64,000 nt of DNA from assembly GCF_009363535.1 (NCBI RefSeq), contig NZ_CP045369.1:694501-758500 (forward strand). Direction: 5' to 3'. Made by a program: the position numbers and the translations under genes. This document shows, in pieces, positions 44,682-54,101 of this stretch (its first letter is position 1; each line of letters starts with the position of its first letter). Below the pieces are notes generated by a model. The model had not been told where the DNA came from and made no database searches. It worked only from the letters and a program-made list of their open reading frames with translations. Source of the stretch: Microbulbifer sp. THAF38. GTDB taxonomy: Bacteria; Pseudomonadota; Gammaproteobacteria; Pseudomonadales; Cellvibrionaceae.

Positions 44682-46037
44682 TCAATCAAAGACAAAGCGT
44701 TGAACGATGCCGCGAGTTTCTACCGCTTCGCCATCTTCGAAGCGTGGCCTGAATTTCGCACGCTTAAGAATTTTTCGTACCTTGGATCGAATTTGCACTT
44801 TATCGGATGGGTAGGCTCTGAGAATTTTAATATTGCGTGCTTTGCCAAAGGCTGTGACATCGTAGGAAACGGTGATATGAGAGTTGGCTAAGGCCTTGCT
44901 CTCCGATTCCAATATCGGGAGGGCCGGAAGCGCGATGGGACGACCAAAAATGTCATCGATTTCATCGCTGGAGGCACCGTTATCCCAGAGTGATTTATAA
45001 GCCTCTCCATAAGTGCGACGTGCGGAATGCCATTTGTTGAACATCATATACCAGTCGCCCAATTCAACTTTTGCTTTTGCCGATGCGGCCGGAGGTGATT
45101 GGGGGTTTCGCTGGTAGACATCGACGATTCGGGTAATCGCCTTTTTACCGGTGTTGAAACTCTTCATCCGGTAATGATCAACCATACTGCGCTGGTTGAT
45201 ATCCGGGCCACCACCAAAGCTAGTATTGACGACGAGCGGTGCCTGGGGCTCTCCTTTGTAATTGGCCAGATAGTAATTCGTGGCTTTTAATCCGCGCAGT
45301 GCGTCTACCAGGCGCAGATCATTGGAGCCAAAATTTTTGGTGATGATATCCACCGCCAGGGTATAGAGCTTGGTGGCACTGATTAGGTGCTCGACGAGGG
45401 TCTCGCCTTTTTTCTCAACATAGGATTGTAGGTGCCAGCGACTCAGGTTATTGATGACAGGCAGCATTCTTGGATCTTTCTTGCCGTAATTTTTTTCGTA
45501 CAGCCAGTAGAGATACTGTTGGTTGTCGTTGGCCTCTTCCCATTGATTTAAGGCTATCTGGCTTTCAATCAGGCGCTCAATCATCGGAATTTGACTGAGG
45601 GAATAGAGCCCCTCATTCACTCTGTTGACCAGCATTGCGCGGCGGAACTCAGTCGCGGCTTCCTCGTGCGCTCCGGCTTTTTGCAGCGCGGTGGCCAGGC
45701 CTAACAGCTGTTCATCAATGCCAACACCATAGGCGCCGTACTCGGCTTCCAAGTCTTCAATACGTTCGCGGTAATAGTCGACAGCCTCTGAGGGACGCAG
45801 CTGCCTTCGGGTTTTTTTCAGGGGTTTGGAGGCGGCTTCAATAAAGGCCTGGGGAGGAGCTTTGGAGTCCTGACTCACAGTGGCGTCATCTGCCGCAATG
45901 GCGCCGTTACACAGCAGTGCTGTGGCTGTAAACATCAAGCCGATAGCAAGGCGATTGCAGGTATCTATCTGTGTCACGATTGAACCACTTCCATTCCGGT
46001 TTACTTTGCCCACAGCTGTGCAATAGGCCTTAGCCAT
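44682..46037 (-). CDS. secreted TPR-like protein with TonB-C-like end
   Basis: 451 residues if started at the ATG 46037. A GTG at 45977 gives a more natural signal peptide (hydrophobic IGLMFTATALLCNGAIA), so the true start may be there. Residues 100-400 contain helical repeat units of the TPR type (HEEAATEFRRAMLVNRVNEG and ARRTYGEAYKSLWDNG). The last 65 residues (ITVSYDVTAFGKARNIKILR and VRKILKRAKFRPRFEDGEA) match the TonB C-terminal fold. It is the first gene of the leftward block, 165 bases from the Ser-rich gene. Role unknown. Confidence 0.75.
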   Translation of the reverse strand: MAKAYCTAVGKVNRNGSGSIVTQIDTCNRLAIGLMFTATALLCNGAIAADDATVSQDSKAPPQAFIEAASKPLKKTRRQLRPSEAVDYYRERIEDLEAEYGAYGVGIDEQLLGLATALQKAGAHEEAATEFRRAMLVNRVNEGLYSLSQIPMIERLIESQIALNQWEEANDNQQYLYWLYEKNYGKKDPRMLPVINNLSRWHLQSYVEKKGETLVEHLISATKLYTLAVDIITKNFGSNDLRLVDALRGLKATNYYLANYKGEPQAPLVVNTSFGGGPDINQRSMVDHYRMKSFNTGKKAITRIVDVYQRNPQSPPAASAKAKVELGDWYMMFNKWHSARRTYGEAYKSLWDNGASSDEIDDIFGRPIALPALPILESESKALANSHITVSYDVTAFGKARNIKILRAYPSDKVQIRSKVRKILKRAKFRPRFEDGEAVETRGIVQRFVFD

Positions 46038-46040
46038 CAC

Positions 46041-46560
46041 GCAGGGGGTGTGGATCTCGTCTCCGCCCGACCGCCGAAATACCGACAGATACGGTGGAAG
46101 CTCTCTCCTGAAATGTGGTTCTGTTACAACTCTGGGAGCCGTGTCATTTTTTACTCATAGGCCCATCAGAGAAGGCGCATCCGGAGGCTTATATTGCGCT
46201 CCTGGCTGCGTATTAAACAGTATAGCCAGCACCATCTGTCATCAGAGGGTTTGTGACGGAGACTTCGACCAACCGGTGAATTGGTTACCGGGATGCCTGC
46301 GAGCACCCTTTTGGTTTAGCAGCTGGGGAGAAATAGCAGTGCCGAAGGTCGGCAAGTAAGTGCCAAAAATTTTTAGAGTAAATTTATGTGACCACCTGTT
46401 GAGTTATGCGATGGAGGACGGAGGCGGCAATATCTGGATTATCATCCTATTAGGTGGGGTTTGATTAGGTGAAAAAGGCTAAATCGGTGGGGGCTGTGGT
46501 CAACACATTTGGATTGCTGAGCGACAGGCGCCATAATCAGCCGATTCGAATGAGAGGAGA
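46041..46560. other. divergent intergenic region
   Basis: About 520 bases between the start of the envelope block and the rightward aminotransferase gene. It should carry the promoters of both transcripts. Several stretches are GC-rich with short inverted repeats, but no gene, tRNA or clear riboswitch is visible. Confidence 0.4.
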
Positions 46561-46566
46561 GTGCCG

Positions 46567-47634
46567 GTGAGCATCTATATCGACCCCGAAGTGGCCGTGA
46601 GCCTGCGTGGATATGAAATGCCAGAGAGGTTGGGTTTCGGGACGGCAATGGCCCCTGTGATGTTTCGCGCCGTCTGCCAGGATGGCTGCTGGAGCCAGGG
46701 TGAACTGATTCCCTATGCTCCCCTGTCTTTAGATCCTGCAGCAAAGGTGTTGCACTACGCTCAATCGTGTTTTGAGGGCATGAAAGCCTATCGCACACAG
46801 GCAGGTGGTATCGCCCTGTTCCGTCCTGAAAAAAATGCTGAGCGTATGGCCTATTCCGCCAAGCGCTTGTGTATGCCCCCGGTGCCAGAGTCCCTGTTTC
46901 TTGATGCTGTGCGTACTGTCGCTGCCTACTGTGCCAACCTGATACCCGGTAATAGCGGTGAGTCGCTTTACTTGCGGCCTTTTCTGATCGGTACACAGGC
47001 GGACCTGACCGTGTCTGCCAGCACCTCTTATGAGTTCTATGTGATCGCGAGCCCTTCAGAGGCCTATCACTCTGGAAGTATGCGCCTCTGGGTAGAGCGT
47101 GAAGATGCACGCGCCGCTGTGGGGGGCACGGGGGATGCCAAGGTTGGAGGTAACTATGCCGCCTCCTTATTGAGCGTTGGGCGGCTCAAGGAGCGTGGTT
47201 ACGATCAATCCCTGTGGCTCAACCCGGCTGATCGCAATCATATCGACGAGCTCTCCGGCATGAACTTCTTTGCGGTGATCGAGGGAAAACTGCATACGCC
47301 CGCATTGACCGGCTCAATCCTAGAGGGCATTACGCGCTATTCATTATTAGAGCTCGCCAAAAGTTTGGACTACCAAGTCGTAGAGGAATCCATCCCTATT
47401 GATAGGTTACTCAGCCAAATTGCCTCTGGTAGTTGCACCGAGGCTTTTGCCTGTGGCACCGCTGCTATTATCAGCCCAATTAGTGTTATTGGTGATGAAG
47501 AGCATTGTTACGAGCTGTACCAGGCTCCGGGGCCTGTAGCTGAAACCTTGCGTCAGGCGCTTTTGGATATTCAGGAAGGGCGGGCGGAAGACCAATTTAA
47601 CTGGATGCAGTCTGTTGAACCCGCGTGCTTCTGA
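46567..47634 (+). CDS. ilvE: branched-chain amino acid aminotransferase
   Basis: 355 residues from the GTG at 46567. GGAG at 46556-46559 gives a 7-base spacing to this codon but only one base to the in-frame GTG at 46561, which decides the start. Class IV PLP enzyme of the eukaryote-like BCAT branch: FEGMKAYRTQAGGIALFRPEKN, LYLRPFLIGTQADLTV, and the PLP lysine in GDAKVGGNYAASL. The later ELSGMNFF and EAFACGTAAIISPIS are cofactor and phosphate motifs. It transfers the amino group between Val/Leu/Ile and 2-oxoglutarate. Single-gene unit. Confidence 0.94.
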   Translation: MSIYIDPEVAVSLRGYEMPERLGFGTAMAPVMFRAVCQDGCWSQGELIPYAPLSLDPAAKVLHYAQSCFEGMKAYRTQAGGIALFRPEKNAERMAYSAKRLCMPPVPESLFLDAVRTVAAYCANLIPGNSGESLYLRPFLIGTQADLTVSASTSYEFYVIASPSEAYHSGSMRLWVEREDARAAVGGTGDAKVGGNYAASLLSVGRLKERGYDQSLWLNPADRNHIDELSGMNFFAVIEGKLHTPALTGSILEGITRYSLLELAKSLDYQVVEESIPIDRLLSQIASGSCTEAFACGTAAIISPISVIGDEEHCYELYQAPGPVAETLRQALLDIQEGRAEDQFNWMQSVEPACF

Positions 47635-47652
47635 GCCAAGTTAAATAATAAA

Positions 47653-47690
47653 AAATAGCCAGCTGCGAATCGGCGGCTGGTTATTTCTCG
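47653..47690 (+). terminator. terminator after the aminotransferase gene
   Basis: An 11-bp stem (left arm 47653-47663, right arm 47676-47686, one G-U pair) lies about 20 bases beyond the stop, with an A-run before it and TTATTTC at its end. Confidence 0.7.
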
Positions 47691-48019
47691 GTAGGCAAAT
47701 ACTAGGTAAAAAACAAACGATATTGCCCCGCCTTTTTTCTTTCACTTTACGTAACCTGTTAGTGTCTGGGGTTGTTTGGTATCACCCTATGCATAAAAAA
47801 TGTTTCTGCGAGAAACGTGCATGTAAGCATTCCCGCCAATTCCTTTTCTGCGGTTGACTTGAACGACTGTTGCTCCTACAAATAAATCGATACAAGAAGA
47901 AACACACTGGAGCTTTGTAGGTGGCCTTTTGGTGGTACCTTCATATTGACCAGCAGTTCCAAGATCAATTTGACTAGATAGGCCGCACTCAGAGTTTCAA
48001 AGAACCTGAGGAAAACAGA
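47691..48019. other. intergenic region, no gene seen
   Basis: About 330 bases upstream of the Yip1-type gene. It has a small GTTTCT/AGAAAC hairpin near 47800; otherwise no recognisable element beyond a presumed promoter. Confidence 0.35.
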
Positions 48020-48616
48020 ATGTTGACCCATATGTTCGGCCTTATGCTGCAACCTCGCAAGCAGTGGGAGCTGATCGGAAGCCTTCCTGAGAATAAACTA
48101 CGCCGACAAATTCCCTACGTTGTTATTTTGGCGCTATTTCCTGCAGTCGCCTGGTATTTTGGTACTACCCAGGTTGGCTGGAGTATTGGTACTGGAAATC
48201 CGGTAAAAATAACCGGGCAGAGCGCCTTGGAGTTGGTGGCGGTTTTCTACTTTACGATGGTATTGGCGGTAGTCTCCATAGGGTATTTTATCCACTGGAT
48301 GGCCAGGACCTATGGTGCAGAGACGCATCCAATGAAAGGTATTGTTGTGGCAGGGTTTACCGCTACCCCAATATTTTTAGCGGGTATAGCCGGTATCTAT
48401 CCGGTGTTATGGTTGGATATTTTGCTGGCTACAGTGGCGGTTGCTTATGCGGTATATCTACTGTACCTAGGCATTCCTATTGTTATGGGGGTTTCTGAGG
48501 AGCGCGGATTTTTATTTGCCAGCGCGATCATCACAGTCTCCCTGGTTATCGCCGTAATGATTATGGTAGGTACGGTGTTGTTTTGGAGTTATGTGTCCGC
48601 TCCTGTTTTCCATTGA
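48020..48616 (+). CDS. Yip1 family inner-membrane protein
   Basis: 198 residues with five hydrophobic segments (about 35-52, 70-93, 105-125, 128-150, 165-190). The amphipathic start (MFGLMLQPRKQWELIGS) and a helix pattern with PIFLAGIAGIYPVLWLD match the bacterial Yip1/YIF1 family. The family is widespread and its function in bacteria is not established. A GAGG lies ahead of the ATG. Single gene. Confidence 0.85.
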   Translation: MLTHMFGLMLQPRKQWELIGSLPENKLRRQIPYVVILALFPAVAWYFGTTQVGWSIGTGNPVKITGQSALELVAVFYFTMVLAVVSIGYFIHWMARTYGAETHPMKGIVVAGFTATPIFLAGIAGIYPVLWLDILLATVAVAYAVYLLYLGIPIVMGVSEERGFLFASAIITVSLVIAVMIMVGTVLFWSYVSAPVFH

Positions 48617-48796
48617 ATTTACCTTCAACAGATTAATTTCTATGTTCTGCTACTGTTGCATGCCAGCCGGTCTTGCCTAGATCGTCTGGCATTCCTCTCT
48701 TAGTTTTTTCCTTTACTCAATATTGCCATAAGAAAGCTGTGCTATTTCTGAGGTGTGCACAATTAAAGAGAGACTGTTGCTCTTTGGAGGTTCTAA

Positions 48797-49732
48797 TTGG
48801 GAAAGATAAATCCGAAACTCTCTGAATTTCTCAGAGAATACAATGAGTTGCTATTAGAGCAGAAAGCCAGAGATTGCCCTTTTAGTGTTATTGCTTCTCG
48901 AGATAGTTCGGAGAGGATGATTCGGGAGTACGTTACGGATATACCAGAGATTGAATGGGTCGTAGATGATGAGGTTTTTTCGTCGGGTTACACTGTGCCT
49001 GTGAGGATATTCCATCCTAATCCAGGTCTGGCATTGCCGGTGCTTTTATATCTTCACGGTGGTGGCCATATGGTTGATAGTGTAAAAGCCTACGATCCTA
49101 TTTGTCGAAAAATGGCTATTGCATCGCAGCACATAGTGGTGGCCCCAGAGTACCGTCTCGCACCAGAAAACCCTTACCCGGCCAATGTTGAAGATACTTG
49201 TGCTGTAGCTCGTGGAATTTGGTCGACCCTGGCTCGGAGAAAAATTCACTGCCGTAAGGTTTTGTCTGTAGCGGGAGATTCTGCCGGCGGTTCCCTCTCA
49301 GCCACTTTATCTCACCTGGCACAGTTTGATAAAGGCATTGTGATCGAGAAGCAGGTGCTTATTTATCCATGTGTTGATTACACCGCGGAATGCCCATCCT
49401 ATCAGAAATATGGTACTGGCTATTTCCTGGAGGCGGATAAATGTATCTGGTTTTTTGACAAGTACTTTAGGGAGGGGCAGTGTAGAAAAGTAGCCTCTCC
49501 ATTGTATATGGATTTCACTGAGAGATTACCTAGGACCTTGGTGATTACCGCGGAGTTTTGTCCTTTATCTGATGAGGGAAAAATTTACTGTGAAAAAGTA
49601 ATATCTGCAGGTGGATTTGCAAAAAATCTAAATTTTGAGGGTGTAATACACGGTTTTTTAAATGTTGAGGACTTGCTTAAAGAAGTGTGTGCAGAAGCAT
49701 ACCGCAGTGCAGGTGAGTTTCTTAATGGTTAA
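48797..49732 (+). CDS. HSL-type alpha/beta hydrolase (esterase)
   Basis: 311 residues starting at a TTG (48797) with an excellent Shine-Dalgarno GGAGG six bases ahead; no ATG fits. Hormone-sensitive-lipase family: the oxyanion hole HGGGHMVDS near residue 89, YRLAPENPYPA, the nucleophile elbow GDSAGG near 160, the catalytic Asp around CPLSDEG, and His in GVIHGFLN near the C-terminus. Likely a cytoplasmic carboxylesterase acting on short acyl esters. The last part is AT-rich with several Lys/Asn codons, and codon use differs mildly from flanking genes. Confidence 0.88.
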   Translation: MGKINPKLSEFLREYNELLLEQKARDCPFSVIASRDSSERMIREYVTDIPEIEWVVDDEVFSSGYTVPVRIFHPNPGLALPVLLYLHGGGHMVDSVKAYDPICRKMAIASQHIVVAPEYRLAPENPYPANVEDTCAVARGIWSTLARRKIHCRKVLSVAGDSAGGSLSATLSHLAQFDKGIVIEKQVLIYPCVDYTAECPSYQKYGTGYFLEADKCIWFFDKYFREGQCRKVASPLYMDFTERLPRTLVITAEFCPLSDEGKIYCEKVISAGGFAKNLNFEGVIHGFLNVEDLLKEVCAEAYRSAGEFLNG

Positions 49733-49747
49733 TAAAATATAAATAAT

Positions 49748-50236
49748 TTAGCTAGGTTTATAGTGATATTCAAGGGTGTAGCCATTGTTGAGCTCTACCT
49801 TCTCAATGGTTTCTTTATCGATAGTTAATTCAATTTCTGTAATTGCGTTAATGATTTGAGTGGGTTGGGTATCAATGCACTGTATGCCCATTGATTCAAT
49901 AGACCTGTCTTTGCTGTCAACAGAATATTCTAGCACTTGCAGATAAAGCGCATTCTCTCCATATAGAATTTTTATTCCCGGTCCACTGGACAATGAGATG
50001 GTATATTTTACCGCTCCCCAGGGGCCGTCACAGCGGATTGCCTGGTATTCAGCGGGGGGCGTTTGCGCCGAAATAGACTTGGACTGACTTTTTAAGGATG
50101 CTTCTTCTAGTATTTGCTGGGTATGGAATTGCGATCCCTCGGGAGTTTCTATTTTAATCTGAAGGGTGGCTTGAGCAAGAACCTGACTGCTCATGAAGAG
50201 AGAAGACGTCAATAGCAGCTTGCGAAATTCCATCAT
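49748..50236 (-). CDS. hypothetical secreted protein
   Basis: 162 residues with a signal peptide (about 1-22, cleavage after VLAQ or close). The mature part is a beta-rich domain with one cysteine in YQAIRCDGPWGAVKY and another in GIQCIDTQPTQ, which may form a disulfide. It converges with the esterase gene upstream. I do not recognise the family. Confidence 0.65.
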   Translation of the reverse strand: MMEFRKLLLTSSLFMSSQVLAQATLQIKIETPEGSQFHTQQILEEASLKSQSKSISAQTPPAEYQAIRCDGPWGAVKYTISLSSGPGIKILYGENALYLQVLEYSVDSKDRSIESMGIQCIDTQPTQIINAITEIELTIDKETIEKVELNNGYTLEYHYKPS

Positions 50237-50497
50237 TAATAATGATTCCTCGAAAGGGCAAGGGATGTAGATAACACCTTTAAAAAGATTACGTATTTGG
50301 TTGTATTAAGTGTCAAATCATAAAACCTATCGTGTAATCCGGTCTTGTAATTAATAATAGTGTCTTGATGGGTGTCTAGGGGTCGGATAGTATGCAGAAG
50401 CTTGCTTAGCAAGTTTTTTTGCGCGACTTAATTGGTACATTCGTACCTATCGCTATCGAAAGTAGCTACTAACAACAATTCAAATAAAGGGTGAACC

Positions 50498-51799
50498 ATG
50501 AAGATCTTGTCCTACATGGGGGTAGCCATCACATTATTGCTAGCCTCCGCTTGTGGCCAGGAAAGCGCCTCGCAATCAAATCCATCTACTGCGGATATCA
50601 GCTTCCAGAAACAATTGTTGAGGCAGCTGATTGCCGCCAAACCTGGCGATACCATTGTTATTCCCGAGGGGGAATTTCAAATTGATCGCAGCCTTTCACT
50701 CAATATTGATGATGTCACTATTCGTGGTATGGGGATGGATAAATCTATCCTCTCATTTAAGAGTCAAATCCAGGGGGCTGAAGGATTGTTGGTTAATGCT
50801 AACAACTTCACGATTGAAGGCTTGGCAATAGAGGACACGGTTGGTGATGCTTTAAAAGTCAACGAGGGGGAAAATATTGTCATTCGTAATATTCGCGTTG
50901 AGTGGACGAATGGCCCGGCTACGGAAAATGGTGCCTACGGAATTTATCCAGTACAGACACAAAATACTTTGGTTGAGGGTTCTGTAGCCATTGGTGCCTC
51001 TGATGCTGGAATTTATGTAGGGCAATCCCGCAATGTAATCGTGCGTAATAATCGGGCCGAGTTTAATGTGGCTGGTATAGAAATAGAAAATACTATTGGT
51101 GCCGATGTTTATGGCAATGTGGCAACTAATAATACTGGTGGCATTTTGGTCTTTAATATGCCGAATTTACCTCAGCCAGGGCATAGCACCCGAATCTATA
51201 ACAACGAAATATTTAAAAATAATGTGGAAAATTTTGGGCATGAGGGAACTCCTGTAGCTGCAGTTCCTGCGGGTTCCGGTATTGTGATTAATTCCAATGA
51301 TCAGGTTGAGATATTCGATAATACAATCGCCGATAATGATACCGCGAACATCGTGGTGAGCAGCTATTTCACTGCGGGTTATTACAGTGATAAATCAACT
51401 CAGGCGGACTTTGACCCCTACCCGGAAGGTATTTATATCTACAATAATCACTTTGTTGGTGGGGGTTCATCACCGGATCATCTCGAGCTGAAAGCGCTAA
51501 AAATTGCACGCTTTGGATTGGGGGGCAGTCTGCCCGATATTCTCTGGGATGGCGTAGTAGATGCTAAAAAAATGTCAGAGGGTGTTTTGCCAACACACCT
51601 GAAACTTTGTATCGATAATGCCGATACAGGCATCTTAAACATAGACTTCCTGAATAATTTTAAGAATATTTCCACCGATATTTCTGCACATCAGTGTCAC
51701 CTGGAGAAGTTGCCGGAGATTGTTCTAGATTTTGAGCAGCCAGATGAAGAGACGAGCGCGGGTGACCATTTGGCAATCTTGGAGGAGAAGGATGAATAA
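50498..51799 (+). CDS. parallel beta-helix repeat lipoprotein
   Basis: 433 residues. A lipobox (LLLASAC, Cys near 19) is followed by a right-handed parallel beta-helix over about residues 60-330, with coils such as VTIRGMGMDKSILSF, NIVIRNIRVEW and VIVRNNRAEFNVAGIEI. This family is regularly found beside a diheme cytochrome c of the SO2930 type, as here, and both are expected at the periplasmic or outer-membrane side. A pectate-lyase-like fold is clear, but no catalytic site is assigned. It overlaps the cytochrome gene by eight bases. Confidence 0.88.
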   Translation: MKILSYMGVAITLLLASACGQESASQSNPSTADISFQKQLLRQLIAAKPGDTIVIPEGEFQIDRSLSLNIDDVTIRGMGMDKSILSFKSQIQGAEGLLVNANNFTIEGLAIEDTVGDALKVNEGENIVIRNIRVEWTNGPATENGAYGIYPVQTQNTLVEGSVAIGASDAGIYVGQSRNVIVRNNRAEFNVAGIEIENTIGADVYGNVATNNTGGILVFNMPNLPQPGHSTRIYNNEIFKNNVENFGHEGTPVAAVPAGSGIVINSNDQVEIFDNTIADNDTANIVVSSYFTAGYYSDKSTQADFDPYPEGIYIYNNHFVGGGSSPDHLELKALKIARFGLGGSLPDILWDGVVDAKKMSEGVLPTHLKLCIDNADTGILNIDFLNNFKNISTDISAHQCHLEKLPEIVLDFEQPDEETSAGDHLAILEEKDE

Positions 51800-52946
51800 G
51801 TGGAAATATTGGGCCGGTGCTTTTCTTCTCCATGTAACCACGGTGATAGTTGCTCTAAGTGGCTGTGAAAAGCCTCGTTCCCCCGTTAATTTATTTGCCG
51901 AGGATGCTATCCCAGAGAGGCTTAGTGACTGGAATCTGATCAATATTATCGATGGAGGACTGATACCCAATGCGGGAGTACTCCCTTACGATTTAAATAC
52001 TGGGCTTTTTACCGACTATGCCCATAAACTGCGAACCGTGTGGATGCCCACCGGCACTTCGGCAGAGTATGGTGAGGAGCATTTTAACTACCCGGTAGGC
52101 ACGGTACTCACCAAGACTTTTTACTACCCCAGGGGGGAGGGAGATACCGTCCTGCGCACGGAAAGTTTTGCTCGTGACTACTTGGAGGGGCGCAGGGGGG
52201 AAGCCCTGGATATGCAGGCTGTGCGCTTGGTTGAGACTCGACTGCTGGTAAAGCGTCGGGGCGGTTGGCAGGCTATCCCCTATATTTGGAATGCGGCACA
52301 AACTGAAGCGGTCTATGAAATTGCTGGCGACACGACTCCTTTTCAATTGGTGAATAGCTCTGGCGATGTTTCTGAATTTACCTATGTGGTGCCCGATGCC
52401 AATCAGTGTGCTGGCTGCCATGCCGATAACTTTACCGGAAAGAAGATTTCGCCACTCGGCCCGAGAGCACGCCATCTGAACAGAAATATTTCCTACCGTG
52501 GTGGCGCAGAAAACCAATTATTGTATTGGCAGAAAGTGGGATATCTTCGCGGCCTCCCGGCGATGGCATCACTGCCCAGCCAACCCAGTTATGCAGATAC
52601 TTCAAAACCGCTGGAGGACAGGGCGCGCGCCTACCTCGATATCAACTGTGGTCACTGCCACAACCCGGCCGGTGCAGCGGATACATCGGGGCTGATGCTT
52701 CATTACGGTGAAACAGATTGGCGTAGGATGGGGCTGTGTAAACCCCCCGTTGCAGCGGGTACTGGCAGTGGTGGACGGGTTTTTGCCATAGTGCCGGGAG
52801 AGCCGGATCATTCCATCTTGAATTTTCGCGTGGAGTCCGTTGATCCCGGTGCGATGATGCCGGAGCTGGGACGAAGCTTGGTACATGAAGAGGGAGTGAA
52901 TCTACTGCGCCAGTGGGTGACGGCTATGTCAGGGAGTTGCTCATAG
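51792..52946 (+). CDS. SO2930-type diheme c-type cytochrome lipoprotein
   Basis: 384 residues from the ATG at 51792 (GGAGGAGAAGG directly ahead), inside the end of the beta-helix gene; the longer open frame to 51732 was rejected. A lipobox lies at VALSGC. Two heme-binding motifs are visible: CAGCH around residue 215 and CGHCH around 297. Methionines near the C-terminus (DPGAMMPELG) may supply axial ligands. It probably shuttles electrons in the periplasm in concert with the beta-helix partner; the substrate is unknown. Confidence 0.9.
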   Translation: MNKWKYWAGAFLLHVTTVIVALSGCEKPRSPVNLFAEDAIPERLSDWNLINIIDGGLIPNAGVLPYDLNTGLFTDYAHKLRTVWMPTGTSAEYGEEHFNYPVGTVLTKTFYYPRGEGDTVLRTESFARDYLEGRRGEALDMQAVRLVETRLLVKRRGGWQAIPYIWNAAQTEAVYEIAGDTTPFQLVNSSGDVSEFTYVVPDANQCAGCHADNFTGKKISPLGPRARHLNRNISYRGGAENQLLYWQKVGYLRGLPAMASLPSQPSYADTSKPLEDRARAYLDINCGHCHNPAGAADTSGLMLHYGETDWRRMGLCKPPVAAGTGSGGRVFAIVPGEPDHSILNFRVESVDPGAMMPELGRSLVHEEGVNLLRQWVTAMSGSCS

Positions 52947-53037
52947 CATCATGAGCTATATCAGGTAAGTTTTGAAAGGAAAAGGCGGCAAAGTGTTTTG
53001 GCACCGTGCCGCTAACCTGTGAGATAGTCTTTATATT

Positions 53038-53748
53038 TCAGCCGTAGGCTGCGGTCTCGGCAACTTGAGTGGCTGTTGCGGGAATCAGGCCGCGAACCAT
53101 CATGGTCACTGTGCGCTCAAGCAATGGGGAATCCAGTGCAATGGAGCCGTTTAAAATTTCATATTCCAGTTTGAGAATAGTGCCGTGAGCGATTTGCGCG
53201 GCGGCTTCTGGATCAACTACTCCCAGCAAATGGAAGAATTCCTGAATCAGGGACTCTCTCGCATGGTTTGACATGCGTACCGCCCTCGTCAGCTGTTCGT
53301 TGCGCAGTGCCTCATTGCGGAAGGCCAATTCGACCAAACGGCGGTCGCGATCTTCTGCTTGGTTGCGAACATGGGTGAGAATAAAGCGGGTTAGCTGTTG
53401 GACTAACAGTTTGTGACTACTACTCGAAGCGCGCTCTTGTGAGGAGAGGTTGCGGGCCGCGCTGAAACTCTCTTCTTGAAGTTGGCGTGTGCTCTCCAGC
53501 CCCTGCTCAACGAAGTAAGTGAATGAATCACTGATCAGGTCGTTGAGGTCTTTAAAGTAGTAGGTAGTCGCTGCCAGCGGCACATTGGCTTCGCGGGCTA
53601 CGGCGCGGTGACGAATACCGCGAATCCCTTCTTTAACGATCAGTCGCAGGGTGGCCTCCAGGATGGCCTTGCGGCGCAGGCGGCTGTCGGCGCGCTGTGC
53701 GCGGCGGCCGTGATAGACCAGATCAGACTTTCCGTTGTCTACAGTCAT
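53038..53748 (-). CDS. TetR family transcriptional regulator
   Basis: 236 residues. The N-terminal DNA-binding domain (about 20-70) has the family helix-turn-helix IRHRAVAREANVPLAATTYYF. The C-terminal helical domain for ligand binding is about 160 residues. It lies between the cytochrome pair and the rnf operon and could control either; the target is not visible in the sequence. The ATG is followed by the basic stretch GRRAQRADSRLRRKAIL. Confidence 0.9.
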   Translation of the reverse strand: MTVDNGKSDLVYHGRRAQRADSRLRRKAILEATLRLIVKEGIRGIRHRAVAREANVPLAATTYYFKDLNDLISDSFTYFVEQGLESTRQLQEESFSAARNLSSQERASSSSHKLLVQQLTRFILTHVRNQAEDRDRRLVELAFRNEALRNEQLTRAVRMSNHARESLIQEFFHLLGVVDPEAAAQIAHGTILKLEYEILNGSIALDSPLLERTVTMMVRGLIPATATQVAETAAYG

Positions 53749-54033
53749 AGCAGTATCCCTGTTCTTTTTGTGTTGGCTCCGATGGCTCTAGCAAGCTGTT
53801 CGGTCGTGCCATTCTAGCCAAACGAATTCAAAAAGAGGCAATAAAGCTATTACATTTGATTACACGAAGATTGCACCAGTCAGAGGCTTTATGCGTAGTT
53901 CCTCTGCGTGAATATCCTCATATTGGTGCAATAATTTACCGAGGCTATTTTGTGCATAAGATAATAAAGATTTATATGCCAATTACAGGCCTTTAGATCA
54001 CCGGAAAATGGGAATTGCCTGGTATATGGACCG
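53749..54033. other. intergenic region upstream of tetR, no gene seen
   Basis: About 285 bases (350 with the hairpin next to rnfE) between the TetR gene and the end of the rnf operon. It is AT-rich and should include the tetR promoter. No operator palindrome is obvious. Confidence 0.35.
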
Positions 54034-54074
54034 GCGACAATCGAATAGCTTTCGCTACACTTATTGATTGTCGC
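54034..54074 (-). terminator. hairpin after rnfE
   Basis: A 9-bp stem GCGACAATC/GATTGTCGC encloses a short inner AGC/GCT hairpin and lies about 30 bases past the rnfE stop. There is no U-tract, so it may protect the 3' end or act with Rho. Confidence 0.55.
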
Positions 54075-54101
54075 GGAGAATGAAGCCTGAGCCGGGTGGC
54101 T

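Noticed and set aside
30769..46037. Zorya-type defence system
   Set aside because: The ExbB-like gene recalls ZorA, but no ZorB with an OmpA-like wall-binding domain, no ZorC and no helicase or nuclease gene is present.
30769..46037. Type VI secretion system (Hsp70-like, FHA-like and ExbB-like proteins together)
   Set aside because: None of the sheath, tube, baseplate or ClpV proteins is encoded here.
30769..46037. Bat/MoxR aerotolerance operon because of VWA proteins
   Set aside because: There is no MoxR-type AAA ATPase and no DUF58 gene; the VWA proteins have an ExbD-like helix instead.
46442..47110. A 222-codon leftward frame opposite the aminotransferase gene
   Set aside because: Composition is that of an antisense frame (many Ser, Arg, His); the aminotransferase on the other strand is certain.
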